DNA of 64,000 nt, from assembly GCF_013618475.1 (NCBI RefSeq), contig NZ_JABJVN010000003.1, positions 62,001 through 126,000 of the forward strand. Direction: 5' to 3'. The notes under the pieces are model-generated. The model was not told the origin of the DNA. It saw only the letters and a program-made list of their open reading frames with translations, and did not search any database. This stretch comes from Saccharibacillus deserti. GTDB lineage: Bacteria; Bacillota; Bacilli; Paenibacillales; Paenibacillaceae. Positions 57,035 through 64,000 of the stretch are shown here, piece after piece (position 1 is the stretch's first letter; each line of letters opens with the position of its first letter). A program made the position numbers and the translations under genes.

Positions 57035-58942
57035 ATGACGGAACTTCACGGAACTTACCAGCTTTATTTCGTTTTGCTTTCGGTTTTCATTTCTTTTTTC
57101 TCTTCCTATTGCGCTCTGTATGTGTATGAACGGGTGCTGATATTGACCGGAAAAGCGCGAACGCTTTGGATGATGCTCGGCTCGATCACGATGGGGCTCG
57201 GGATTTGGTCCATGCATTTTATCGGGATGCTAGCGTATCATTTGCCGGTCAACGTTACCTATATGCCGGGCTGGCTTACGGTATCCGTTATTTTGCCTAT
57301 CGCCGCCGTGTGGGCCGCATTCCGAATGATTGCCGAAGACGTATCGAAGATCGGCAGTCTGTTGGCCGGCTCGCTGCTGATGGGCACCGCGATGTTGGCC
57401 ATGCATTACAGCGGAATGGCAGCGATGAGAATGCCGCTTCGGATGAGTTACGATCCGCTTTTTGTAGGACTTTCCGTAGTGATCGCACTGGGAGCTTCGT
57501 TCGCTGCTCTCAAGCTGTCTTCCCTTCACCGCCGGCATAACAATGTTTATCTGAAAAAATCGTCCAAATTGCCCGTCTCCCTGCTGTTGGGCGGGGCCGT
57601 GGCAGGCATGCATTACACGGCCATGGAGGCGGTTCGCTTTCACCCAATGGAAGGCGCAGCAATGCACTCGGCCATGATGGAACGAGGGAATTACGCGGAC
57701 GAGATGCTGCTGGGCATGTTGATCGGGGCAGCCAGCTTATTCATTCTTCTGCTTGTGATGATCACCCAGTCCATCGATCGGAAAGTCGCGCTCAGAATGG
57801 CCGATTCGAACAAACGCCGCTATGATTCCATTTTCGAATACAATCCCGACGCGGTCTGCTTATATGAAAACGGCCTTTTGGTGCGTGCCAATCCGGCGAC
57901 CGAGCAAATTACCGGCTATACGTTCGACGAGCTTCGGAACGAAGGTTTCCGACGGCTGTTGGTCGAAGAAGACCGCGCACGGCTGGCACTTTGTTACGAA
58001 GCAGCTTTAAAGGGTGAATCAAATTCCGCCGAAATCAAGATCCGGGGCAAAAGCGGGAACGAGATTCTGCTCAGCATCACAATGGTCCCGCTGGTGGAGG
58101 GAAAAGGCGTACGCGACGTTTACACCATTTCCAGAGACATTACGGACCGCAGGCGCGCCGAACGGGAATTGAACGAGGCGAAAAGCGAAGCCGAAGAAGC
58201 GCTGCGCATCAAAGGCGACTTCCTTGCCGTGATGAGCCATGAACTGCGTACCCCGCTCAACGGAGTATTGGGCATCAGCGATATCCTGCTCGATACGCCG
58301 TTAAACGAAGAGCAGCAAGAATATGTCCGTCTCATCCATCGGAGCGGTTCCGCGCTGCTGTACGTGATCAACGACGTTCTTGATTTCTCGAAGCTGGAGG
58401 CCGGCAAACTGCAGGCCGTCCACGAACCGCTTGCGCTTGCGTCAATGGTCGGCGACGTTGCGGCTTTGTACGCGGTGCAGGCGCAGCAAAAAGGGCTGTC
58501 GTTCAACTGCGAATTCGGGCGGGGGCTGCCGGACATCCTGCTCGGCGACGAGCAGCGGATCCGGCAGGTGCTGATGAACCTGCTCAGCAACGCGCTCAAG
58601 TTCACGTCCGAAGGCGGCATCGAATTGAACGTGACGGCGAAAGCGCTTCTCGGCGGGACGCCCTCCGGCCGTAGATTGCCGAGGCCCGGAGGCATTATCC
58701 TGGTGAGTTTCGCGATTCGCGACAGCGGAATCGGCATCGGCGCGGAAGAGCGGAAAAACCTGTTCCAGCCGTTTTACCAAACGGCTTCGACTGCCAACCG
58801 AATGCAGAACGGCACGGGCCTGGGCCTTGCCATCTGCAAAAACCTGGTCGAACTGATGGGCGGGGAGATCGGCGTCGAATCCGATAGGGGATCCGGTTCG
58901 ACCTTCAGCTTCACGGTACCGATGCCGGTGTATCGGGAGTAG
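57035..58942 (+). CDS. MHYT-PAS sensor histidine kinase
   Basis: A 635-aa membrane kinase. The N-terminal MHYT domain (about 1-215) has seven membrane helices and three signature motifs (MHFIGMLAYHLP, MHYSGMAAMRMP, MHYTAMEAVRF), thought to bind a metal and sense O2, CO or NO. A PAS domain follows (about 250-370, YDSIFEYNPDAVCLYENG), then HisKA with phosphoryl-acceptor His402 in MSHELRTPLNG, and HATPase_c (LMNLLSNALKFT; DSGIGI; GTGLGLAICKNLVELMGG). No receiver domain or adjacent response regulator is present, so it is an orphan. GGAAAGGA is 8 nt before the ATG at 57035. An ATG at 57005 has no ribosome site. Confidence 0.92.
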   Translation: MTELHGTYQLYFVLLSVFISFFSSYCALYVYERVLILTGKARTLWMMLGSITMGLGIWSMHFIGMLAYHLPVNVTYMPGWLTVSVILPIAAVWAAFRMIAEDVSKIGSLLAGSLLMGTAMLAMHYSGMAAMRMPLRMSYDPLFVGLSVVIALGASFAALKLSSLHRRHNNVYLKKSSKLPVSLLLGGAVAGMHYTAMEAVRFHPMEGAAMHSAMMERGNYADEMLLGMLIGAASLFILLLVMITQSIDRKVALRMADSNKRRYDSIFEYNPDAVCLYENGLLVRANPATEQITGYTFDELRNEGFRRLLVEEDRARLALCYEAALKGESNSAEIKIRGKSGNEILLSITMVPLVEGKGVRDVYTISRDITDRRRAERELNEAKSEAEEALRIKGDFLAVMSHELRTPLNGVLGISDILLDTPLNEEQQEYVRLIHRSGSALLYVINDVLDFSKLEAGKLQAVHEPLALASMVGDVAALYAVQAQQKGLSFNCEFGRGLPDILLGDEQRIRQVLMNLLSNALKFTSEGGIELNVTAKALLGGTPSGRRLPRPGGIILVSFAIRDSGIGIGAEERKNLFQPFYQTASTANRMQNGTGLGLAICKNLVELMGGEIGVESDRGSGSTFSFTVPMPVYRE

Positions 58943-59033
58943 GGGAACGGAAAAGGGGAAAAATGGCCCTGCTTTTTTTCGGCGGGCTGCTCAAATGTAA
59001 AAGCAAATCGAACGTGCGAAAGGAGCATCCTCT

Positions 59034-60608
59034 TTGTCCGACAGACCGAAACTTTCTTTCCGCGGCGCTTGCTTTAGGCTTGTCTCCCTGGCTGCCGCCG
59101 TTTCCGCGGGCACCTCGTCGCCCGCCGCCGCGCGCGCAGACGGCAGGCCCTACTACTACGTCGCGCCGAGCGGCAGCGACAAGGCCGGCACGGGCACGAA
59201 AGCCCGCCCGTGGAAGACCGTGCAGCGCGCCGCGGATGCCGCCATGAAGACCGGCGGCACCGTGTACCTGCGCGGCGGCGTATACCGCCAGCGGCTCAAG
59301 CTGGCCGGGAACCCCGGCGCCGCCGGTTCGGCGGCGCGCCTGACCGTCGCGAGCTATCCGTCGGAGACGGCGGTGCTTGACGGCAGGAGCCTGCCCGTCG
59401 ACGGCATGGACAGCCTGATCGAGCTGGACAGCGCAAGCCGCGTCACGATTCGCGGCCTGGAGCTGCGCAATTACAAAACGGCCGCGCGGGGCAGCGTCCC
59501 GATCGGCATCCGCGTTCACGGCGCCGGCGAAAGCGTCAGCTTGCTGGACAACAAAGTCCACGACATCGGGAACACGGCCTCGCCCGAAGGCGGCGGCCTG
59601 ATCGGCCGCGACGCCCACGGCATCGCGGTATACGGCACGGAAGCACCGGATTCGATCTCGGGCCTGACGGTCTCCGGCAACGAAGTGTACGGCTTGACGC
59701 TGGGGTCAAGCGAAGCGCTCGTGCTGAACGGCAACGTCGAAAAGTTCGTCGTGGCAAACAATCACATCCACGACAACGACAACATCGGCATCGACGCGAT
59801 CGGCTTTGAAGGCACCTCGCCGGATGCCCGGTACGACCAAGCCCGCGACGGCGTCATCCGAGGCAATCTTGTGACCGGAAGCACGTCGGTCCGCAATCCG
59901 TCCTACGGCCGCAAAATCCCGAACGGCACCTATTCGGCCGGCGGCATCTATATCGACGGCGGCCGGGATATCGTCGTCGAACGCAACCGGAGCGAAAACA
60001 ACGATATCGGCATCGAGATCGCATCGGAACATGGCGGCCGCTCGACTTCCGGTATTATCGTCCGCAGCAATCTGATCGTCCGCAACGCCATGACCGGGAT
60101 TGCGATGGGCGGCTACGACGAAGATCGCGGCTCGACGACGAACAGCATCGTGACGGGCAATACGGTGGCGTACAACGATACGCTGGAATGGGGAACAGGA
60201 CAGCTTTACATCCAGTTCAACGTCCGAGACAACCGTATTCGCAACAATATTTTCGTCGCGTCCGCTTCCCATGCCCTGATCCTTAACGAATACGCCGAGA
60301 ACGTCGGCAGCCGGCTCGATTACAATCTGTACTTCGCGCCGAACGCGAAAAAAGCGACCTGGACGTGGAAAGGCCGCACGCATACCGGTTTTGAAGCCTA
60401 TGCGAAAGCGACGGGACTCGACGCCGGATCGCGGTTCGCCGACCCCGGGTTTGCCGAACCGGGCTTCCGCAGTTACAAGCTCAAAAAGGATTCTCCCGCT
60501 TCGGGGTCCGGCATTCCCGACGGCGTACTGGCCGCCGCGCCGGATCTGGACGGGCGCGAACGAGGCTCCGGAACGGGCGGACGTCCGAGCCGCGGCGCAT
60601 ACGAATAA
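59034..60608 (+). CDS. secreted right-handed parallel beta-helix protein (DUF1565/polysaccharide-lyase-like)
   Basis: A 524-aa exported protein. The signal peptide (about 1-36, FRLVSLAAAVSAGTSSPAAARA) precedes YYYVAPSGSDKAGTGTKARPWKTVQRAADAAMKTGGTVYLRGGVYRQRL, the start typical of DUF1565/PL9-type beta-helix enzymes. The rest has repeated N-(N/x)-x-I/V-x-x-N strands (VVANNHIHDNDNIGIDAIGFEG; NRSENNDIGIEIASEHGG; VTGNTVAYNDT). It may bind or cleave pectin or another uronic polysaccharide. Catalytic residues cannot be fixed by eye. The start is TTG with AAAGGAG 8 nt upstream. The composition is GC-rich. Confidence 0.85.
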   Translation: MSDRPKLSFRGACFRLVSLAAAVSAGTSSPAAARADGRPYYYVAPSGSDKAGTGTKARPWKTVQRAADAAMKTGGTVYLRGGVYRQRLKLAGNPGAAGSAARLTVASYPSETAVLDGRSLPVDGMDSLIELDSASRVTIRGLELRNYKTAARGSVPIGIRVHGAGESVSLLDNKVHDIGNTASPEGGGLIGRDAHGIAVYGTEAPDSISGLTVSGNEVYGLTLGSSEALVLNGNVEKFVVANNHIHDNDNIGIDAIGFEGTSPDARYDQARDGVIRGNLVTGSTSVRNPSYGRKIPNGTYSAGGIYIDGGRDIVVERNRSENNDIGIEIASEHGGRSTSGIIVRSNLIVRNAMTGIAMGGYDEDRGSTTNSIVTGNTVAYNDTLEWGTGQLYIQFNVRDNRIRNNIFVASASHALILNEYAENVGSRLDYNLYFAPNAKKATWTWKGRTHTGFEAYAKATGLDAGSRFADPGFAEPGFRSYKLKKDSPASGSGIPDGVLAAAPDLDGRERGSGTGGRPSRGAYE

Positions 60609-60769
60609 GATCCGCGAGCGGTCCGGGTCCGGCGGAAACTTCGCTTGATACGCTTTTCGAGACGAATTTTCGCTTCTCTCGACTCAGTCGATCGGCTTAC
60701 CCCGCCGTTTGCCGCGACCGATATATAGGAAGCAAATACAAAAATCCCCCCGGAAGGAAGTAGACATTC

Positions 60770-61591
60770 ATGGCAAAAGGAATCGAATCGCTGGATATGC
60801 TGGCCGCCGTAATCCCCCTGCTTCAATCGGCGCTGCCCGTCGATGTCTCTATTGGGCTGTGCGATACCGAACAGTTTATGGCCTACTGGCCGGGTACCCA
60901 TATCGATCTCAAGATCCGGCCGGGGCAGCGCCTGCAGGAGGACGAGCCCTTGATGCAGGCAATCCGCGGGGCCCAGGCGCTGCGCGCGGAAGTGCCGGCG
61001 GAATTCTACGGGTTTGCTTTTACCGGAACGGCGGTACCGGTGCGCGACGCGGGCGGGCGCGTGATCGGAGGCCTCGCGGTTCAGGTGCGGCGGCACAGCG
61101 AGCTGATCGACATCGCCGACCGGATCGCCGAGTCGCTGTCGGGCGCCACCGAACGCATCTCGCGTCTCGCGGAAGGATCGAATCATCTTGCGGACGTATC
61201 CGGCGAGCTGCTCGGATTGTCCCGGCAGGCGGAAGAGAAGGCCCACGGTGCCGACGATGTGGTGCGGATGATCAAGGAAGTCGCGGATCAGACGCATATG
61301 CTCGGCATCAATGCGGCGATCGAAGCGGCCCATGCGGGCGAAGCGGGGGCGGGCTTCGGCATCGTCGCTTCCGAGATCCGCAAGCTGTCCGGCCAGACCG
61401 TGACGTCCACCCACAGTATCCGGGACACGCTGGGCACTTTCAAAAAGCTGACGGCGGAGATGAGCGGTTCGATCGAACGCATCGCCGAAACCGGCCAGGG
61501 TCAGGCGGAGTCGACCGAGCAGCTGTCCGCGATGATCGGGGAACTTCGCGCCATGGCCTCACAGCTGAACGAGTACGCGAAGAGACTGTAA
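60770..61591 (+). CDS. soluble methyl-accepting chemotaxis-like protein (YfmS-like)
   Basis: A 273-aa cytosolic receptor. Residues 1-110 form a sensor-like domain (LPVDVSIGLCDTEQFMAYWPGTHIDLKIRPGQRLQEDEPL). The C-terminal half is the MCP signalling coiled coil with its hairpin tip VADQTHMLGINAAIEAAHAGEAGAGFGIVASEIRKLS, which contacts CheA/CheW. It has no transmembrane segment, like B. subtilis YfmS. GGAAGGAAG precedes the ATG. The gene is alone, and the ligand is unknown. Confidence 0.88.
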   Translation: MAKGIESLDMLAAVIPLLQSALPVDVSIGLCDTEQFMAYWPGTHIDLKIRPGQRLQEDEPLMQAIRGAQALRAEVPAEFYGFAFTGTAVPVRDAGGRVIGGLAVQVRRHSELIDIADRIAESLSGATERISRLAEGSNHLADVSGELLGLSRQAEEKAHGADDVVRMIKEVADQTHMLGINAAIEAAHAGEAGAGFGIVASEIRKLSGQTVTSTHSIRDTLGTFKKLTAEMSGSIERIAETGQGQAESTEQLSAMIGELRAMASQLNEYAKRL

Positions 61592-61602
61592 AGGTTCATG
61601 CA

Positions 61603-61653
61603 AAAAACTCCCGCAACGACGACGCTCGCGCGTCGGTCGTTTCGGGAGTTTGG
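61603..61653. terminator. terminator between convergent chemoreceptor and nucleotidase genes
   Basis: AAACTCCCG (61605-61613) pairs with CGGGAGTTT (61643-61651) around an inner CGACGAC...GTCGGTCG pairing. A tract on one side and Ts on the other. Confidence 0.75.
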
Positions 61654-61746
61654 CGTGCCGGGAACTTTGGCGGTTCTGCGTCGACAAGTCGACCGGGCCG
61701 GGCCGGGTTGACGAAGCGCCGGCTCATGCGCCCGGTGGGCTTACCG

Positions 61747-62319
61747 TCACCCTTTGGCCGGAAAGCCGGGACCCGACAGCACGCTGTTGACGAGATCGCC
61801 CATGCCGTCCCAGGAACCTTTCATCAGGAACTCATCCTGCAGCTTGAGGTTCCAAGGCCGCGGAATACCGATCGTCCGCTTGCCGGCCTCGCGCGCGGCG
61901 AGCAGATTATGCGGACCGTCGTCGATCAGCAGATCGAATTCGAGCAGGGATTTGCGCTTGGCGACAAAGAAATTCTCGAACGGGATAAACGGCATATGGC
62001 GCTGCAGCCAAGCCCATTTCTCCGGTACGGCCGTAGGGCGTGCCGCCGTTACGATGATGACGTCGTGTTCTTCGCTGATCCGGCGCACTTCTTCGATCGT
62101 GTGCTCGTCGAACACTTCCAGTTCTTCATACAGCTTGGGCCGCCCGAAGAAAATCTCTTCGTTGCATTCCGGATGCCAGATCCCGCTGAGATCGAAGCTG
62201 ACGACCTGGTCGATCGACAGCTGAAGGTCCGGATAGGCGGCGTTATGATAATGAAGGGCCTTCGGCACCAGATGACAGATCGTGTCGTCCATGTCGATGG
62301 CTACGATTTTTTTGCTCAT
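61747..62319 (-). CDS. HAD-family 5'(3')-deoxyribonucleotidase-like phosphatase (NT5C type)
   Basis: A 190-aa HAD phosphatase. Motif I is AIDMDDTICHLV (nucleophile and acid/base Asp), motif II VTAARP, a Lys in VAKRKS, and motif IV LLIDDGPHNLLAAREAG. It matches the NT5C-type nucleotidases of Bacillus (YqfW/YorS-like), which may remove phosphate from deoxynucleotides. GGGAGAG lies upstream of the ATG at 62319. A longer frame to 62433 lacks a ribosome site. Confidence 0.86.
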   Translation of the reverse strand: MSKKIVAIDMDDTICHLVPKALHYHNAAYPDLQLSIDQVVSFDLSGIWHPECNEEIFFGRPKLYEELEVFDEHTIEEVRRISEEHDVIIVTAARPTAVPEKWAWLQRHMPFIPFENFFVAKRKSLLEFDLLIDDGPHNLLAAREAGKRTIGIPRPWNLKLQDEFLMKGSWDGMGDLVNSVLSGPGFPAKG

Positions 62320-62590
62320 GCTTTTTCTCTCCCGGCTTGAAAAATAAGATTGATTTTCGTGAATTTGCAGATACTTGCATTGTAGCGAAGTTGACGCGCC
62401 TTGGCAAAAAATCGTCGGGAAAAGCGGCTGCATTCGGCGAAGCGGGGCTTGTCCCCGGCAGACCGGTGCATCCTCGAAGTTGCTTTTTGCGGGAGAAAAG
62501 GGTAAGAACGAAGGAGTGCCGACAGGCTTCGGACCGAAAATTCGGGAGGCCGCGGCGTTTTACGAAACAACACGAACCGGAGGAATAAAC

Positions 62591-63340
62591 ATGACATCAT
62601 CAGGCAATCGCGGCTCGGGTTCTAGGCCGGACCCTCAACGCAGCAACAGCGGCAGGCCTCGGCGCAGCCTGCTCTCGATTCTGGCCACGGTCGTTGTGCT
62701 GGGATTGCTTCTGTTTACGGATCCGGGCCGCAATCTGCTGGACAGCCTGCTCGGCGGAAACGACGGAACCTCGCAAACGGAGGATACGCAGCAAAGCGGG
62801 CAGGCCCCCGCACCGGCGAAGACGGAAGACGAGCCGCAGAGCGGTTCGCAGCAGGCGGATACCTCGGAACCGGGAGCGAAAGAACCGGCCGACGGCCGAA
62901 TATCCGCGACCGTGGACCGGACCGTCGACGGAGATACCTTTATCGCGAACCTGGAAGACGGCAGCCGGGAGCGGGTGCGCATGCTGCTGCTCGATACGCC
63001 GGAGACCAAGAAAGAAGGGACCGCTGTGCAGCCCTTCGGGCCGGAAGCAAGCGAGTACACCAAGAAGCTGCTGACGGGGCGGACCGTCGAATTGGAATTC
63101 GACGAAGAACAGCGCGATCAGTACGATCGGATGCTGGCTTACGTCTATCTGGACGGGAAACTGGTGAACGAACGGCTGCTGGAGCAGGGGCTCGCCCGTG
63201 TCGTCGTGTACCGGCCGAACGATAAATACGTCGACGAATTCCGCGAGATCCAGAATGAAGCCAAGCGAAAGAAAATCGGGGTATGGAGTATCGAAGGCTA
63301 TGCCGGCAACCGCGGATTCCATCCCGAAGCGGCAGAGTGA
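62591..63340 (+). CDS. membrane-anchored staphylococcal-nuclease-type thermonuclease
   Basis: A 249-aa protein. An N-terminal basic segment precedes one hydrophobic span (about 26-43, LLSILATVVVLGLLLF). A Gln/Glu/Pro-rich linker (about 55-100) and an SNase domain (about 102-245) follow: RTVDGDTFIANLEDGSRERVRMLLLDTPE (active Arg in VRMLLLDTPE), then QYDRMLAYVYLDGKLVNERLLEQGLARV (active Arg), and KRKKIGVWS. It should cut DNA and RNA outside the membrane with Ca2+. GGAGG precedes the ATG. A strong terminator follows. Confidence 0.92.
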   Translation: MTSSGNRGSGSRPDPQRSNSGRPRRSLLSILATVVVLGLLLFTDPGRNLLDSLLGGNDGTSQTEDTQQSGQAPAPAKTEDEPQSGSQQADTSEPGAKEPADGRISATVDRTVDGDTFIANLEDGSRERVRMLLLDTPETKKEGTAVQPFGPEASEYTKKLLTGRTVELEFDEEQRDQYDRMLAYVYLDGKLVNERLLEQGLARVVVYRPNDKYVDEFREIQNEAKRKKIGVWSIEGYAGNRGFHPEAAE

Positions 63341-63379
63341 ATTCCATATTTCTATAGGCCTCAGTACCTCCCGGTCCGG

Positions 63380-63414
63380 AAGAAGAACGGTACCCTTACC
63401 GTTCTTCTTTTTTT
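63380..63414 (+). terminator. terminator after the thermonuclease gene
   Basis: Perfect 13-bp stem AAGAAGAACGGTA / TACCGTTCTTCTT, 4-nt loop, T tract. Confidence 0.92.
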
Positions 63415-63561
63415 GACCTTCTTTAGAGAAGAAGTTCCGAGGGGAAGATAAGTTATTCAGCAAGTAAAAGGAGATTGAGCAGATTGTGTAGAATTAGAAT
63501 ATTTGCGGATGAAAGCTGCCGTAAGAATAGTTGTACAACAGAAGCGGGGGATGAAAGACTT

Positions 63562-64000
63562 ATGATGAAAGACAAAGTCAAAGGTTTGGTTGCAGGTGTA
63601 TTGATCGGAACGATGATTGCGGGGGGAACGACTTACGCGGCGACAAATGTGAAATTAAACGTCGTTATGGAAAATGTAAAGCTGATGTTTAACGGTGTGC
63701 ATAAAGAAACGGCGAAGTCGATCATTTACAATGGGCAGCTCTATGTTCCGGCGAAAAGCATGGCCCAGGGGATGGGAGAATCGTTCGTGTATGAAGGTAA
63801 AACAAAGACCGCCTGGGTTGGACAGAAGGCCGGGGCATTTAAATATCTGGATGAAGTGAGCTATGCACGAATGGATGGAGCGGATGGGGCCAAGAAAAAT
63901 ATTTTCTTTAAAAATTGGACCTCTCCGGAAGGATTGAAATTTACAGTTGCCGAAAATAAGTATCTTCACGGGATTGGTTCTGTGCTGGATGAACCTTACA
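63562..64000 (+). CDS. secreted stalk-domain protein, C-terminus cut by window edge
   Basis: At least 146 residues of an exported protein. The signal peptide (MMKDKVKGLVAGVLIGTMIAGGTTYAA) is followed by KLMFNGVHKETAKSIIYNGQLYVPAKSMAQGMGESFVYEGKTKTAWVG, which resembles the copper-amine-oxidase N-terminal (stalk) domain common in Paenibacillus surface proteins. The visible end (NWTSPEGLKFTVAENKYLHGIGSVLDEPY) looks like the start of an NPCBM-type carbohydrate-binding region. The ATG at 63562 follows a GGGGGATG stretch, and the next codon at 63565 is also ATG. Composition is more AT-rich than the preceding gene. Confidence 0.8.
   Translation, partial: MMKDKVKGLVAGVLIGTMIAGGTTYAATNVKLNVVMENVKLMFNGVHKETAKSIIYNGQLYVPAKSMAQGMGESFVYEGKTKTAWVGQKAGAFKYLDEVSYARMDGADGAKKNIFFKNWTSPEGLKFTVAENKYLHGIGSVLDEPY

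Overview
The window looks like chromosome from a Gram-positive, spore-former-type member of the Paenibacillaceae (Paenibacillus/Saccharibacillus-like). The evidence is moderately high GC in the genes (well above 50% by eye), strong AGGAGG ribosome sites with frequent TTG/GTG starts, Bacillus-type SigA promoters, Fur, AraR and CcpA operator sequences, two S-layer-homology (SLH) proteins, and membrane AraC regulators of the YtdP/YesS type beside sugar ABC transporters that lack their own ATPase. I cannot name the genus from the sequence alone. At least three AT-rich patches stand out: the left edge (1-570), a 1.9-kb islet (about 16750-18700), and about 40430-42550 inside the second SLH operon.

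Layout. 1-9270: an AT-rich partial gene, an MscS-type channel, an acetyltransferase, a 1241-aa SLH/FN3 surface protein (minus strand), a LytTR regulator with its DUF3021 membrane partner, and a galactokinase-like kinase. 9290-11730: a TetR-controlled ABC exporter. 11785-15690: a Fur-controlled iron locus (ferredoxin-NADP reductase, siderophore-binding lipoprotein, Btr-like AraC/binding-protein regulator). 15830-23040: an aldo-keto reductase, a laterally acquired-looking AlbA_2/Schlafen-type ATPase gene, a large two-domain isoprenoid synthase, and an ECF sigma/DUF4179 pair. 23170-31510: plant-polysaccharide enzymes, namely a domain-swapped GH3 and a 1272-aa GH51 arabinofuranosidase under a perfect AraR-type operator, separated by a possible PD-(D/E)XK/winged-helix protein and a symmetric repeat element.

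31620-39250: an M50-like membrane protein lacking the zinc motif, a small HTH protein, tRNA-Leu(CAG), an ECF41-type sigma factor, a MarR regulator, a structured leader RNA with a terminator in front of a MATE exporter, and pentapeptide-repeat, HAD and VanW genes. 39540-44230: a two-gene secreted SLH plus DUF5704-like operon. 44360-53990: a pectin/rhamnogalacturonan-type uptake locus (GH105 hydrolase, two AraC regulators, two permeases and a binding lipoprotein, with a cre site), similar in content to the B. subtilis yte/ytc region; a secreted protein and a HesB-like protein are interspersed. 53990-64000: a 5-oxoprolinase operon (pxpA and a fused pxpB-pxpC), an MHYT histidine kinase, a secreted beta-helix protein, a soluble chemoreceptor-like protein, a nucleotidase, a membrane-anchored thermonuclease and a truncated secreted stalk/NPCBM-like protein.

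Together the genes describe a soil or plant-associated bacterium that breaks down arabinan and pectin side chains. Arabinosyl oligosaccharides would be cleaved by enzymes without export signals, so uptake precedes the last hydrolysis steps, and catabolite control and substrate sensing are visible at the promoters. The least explained items are the MATE leader RNA (35115-35291), the two-domain isoprenoid synthase, the SLH/DUF5704 operon with its composition shift, and the inverted repeat element at 27284-27467.
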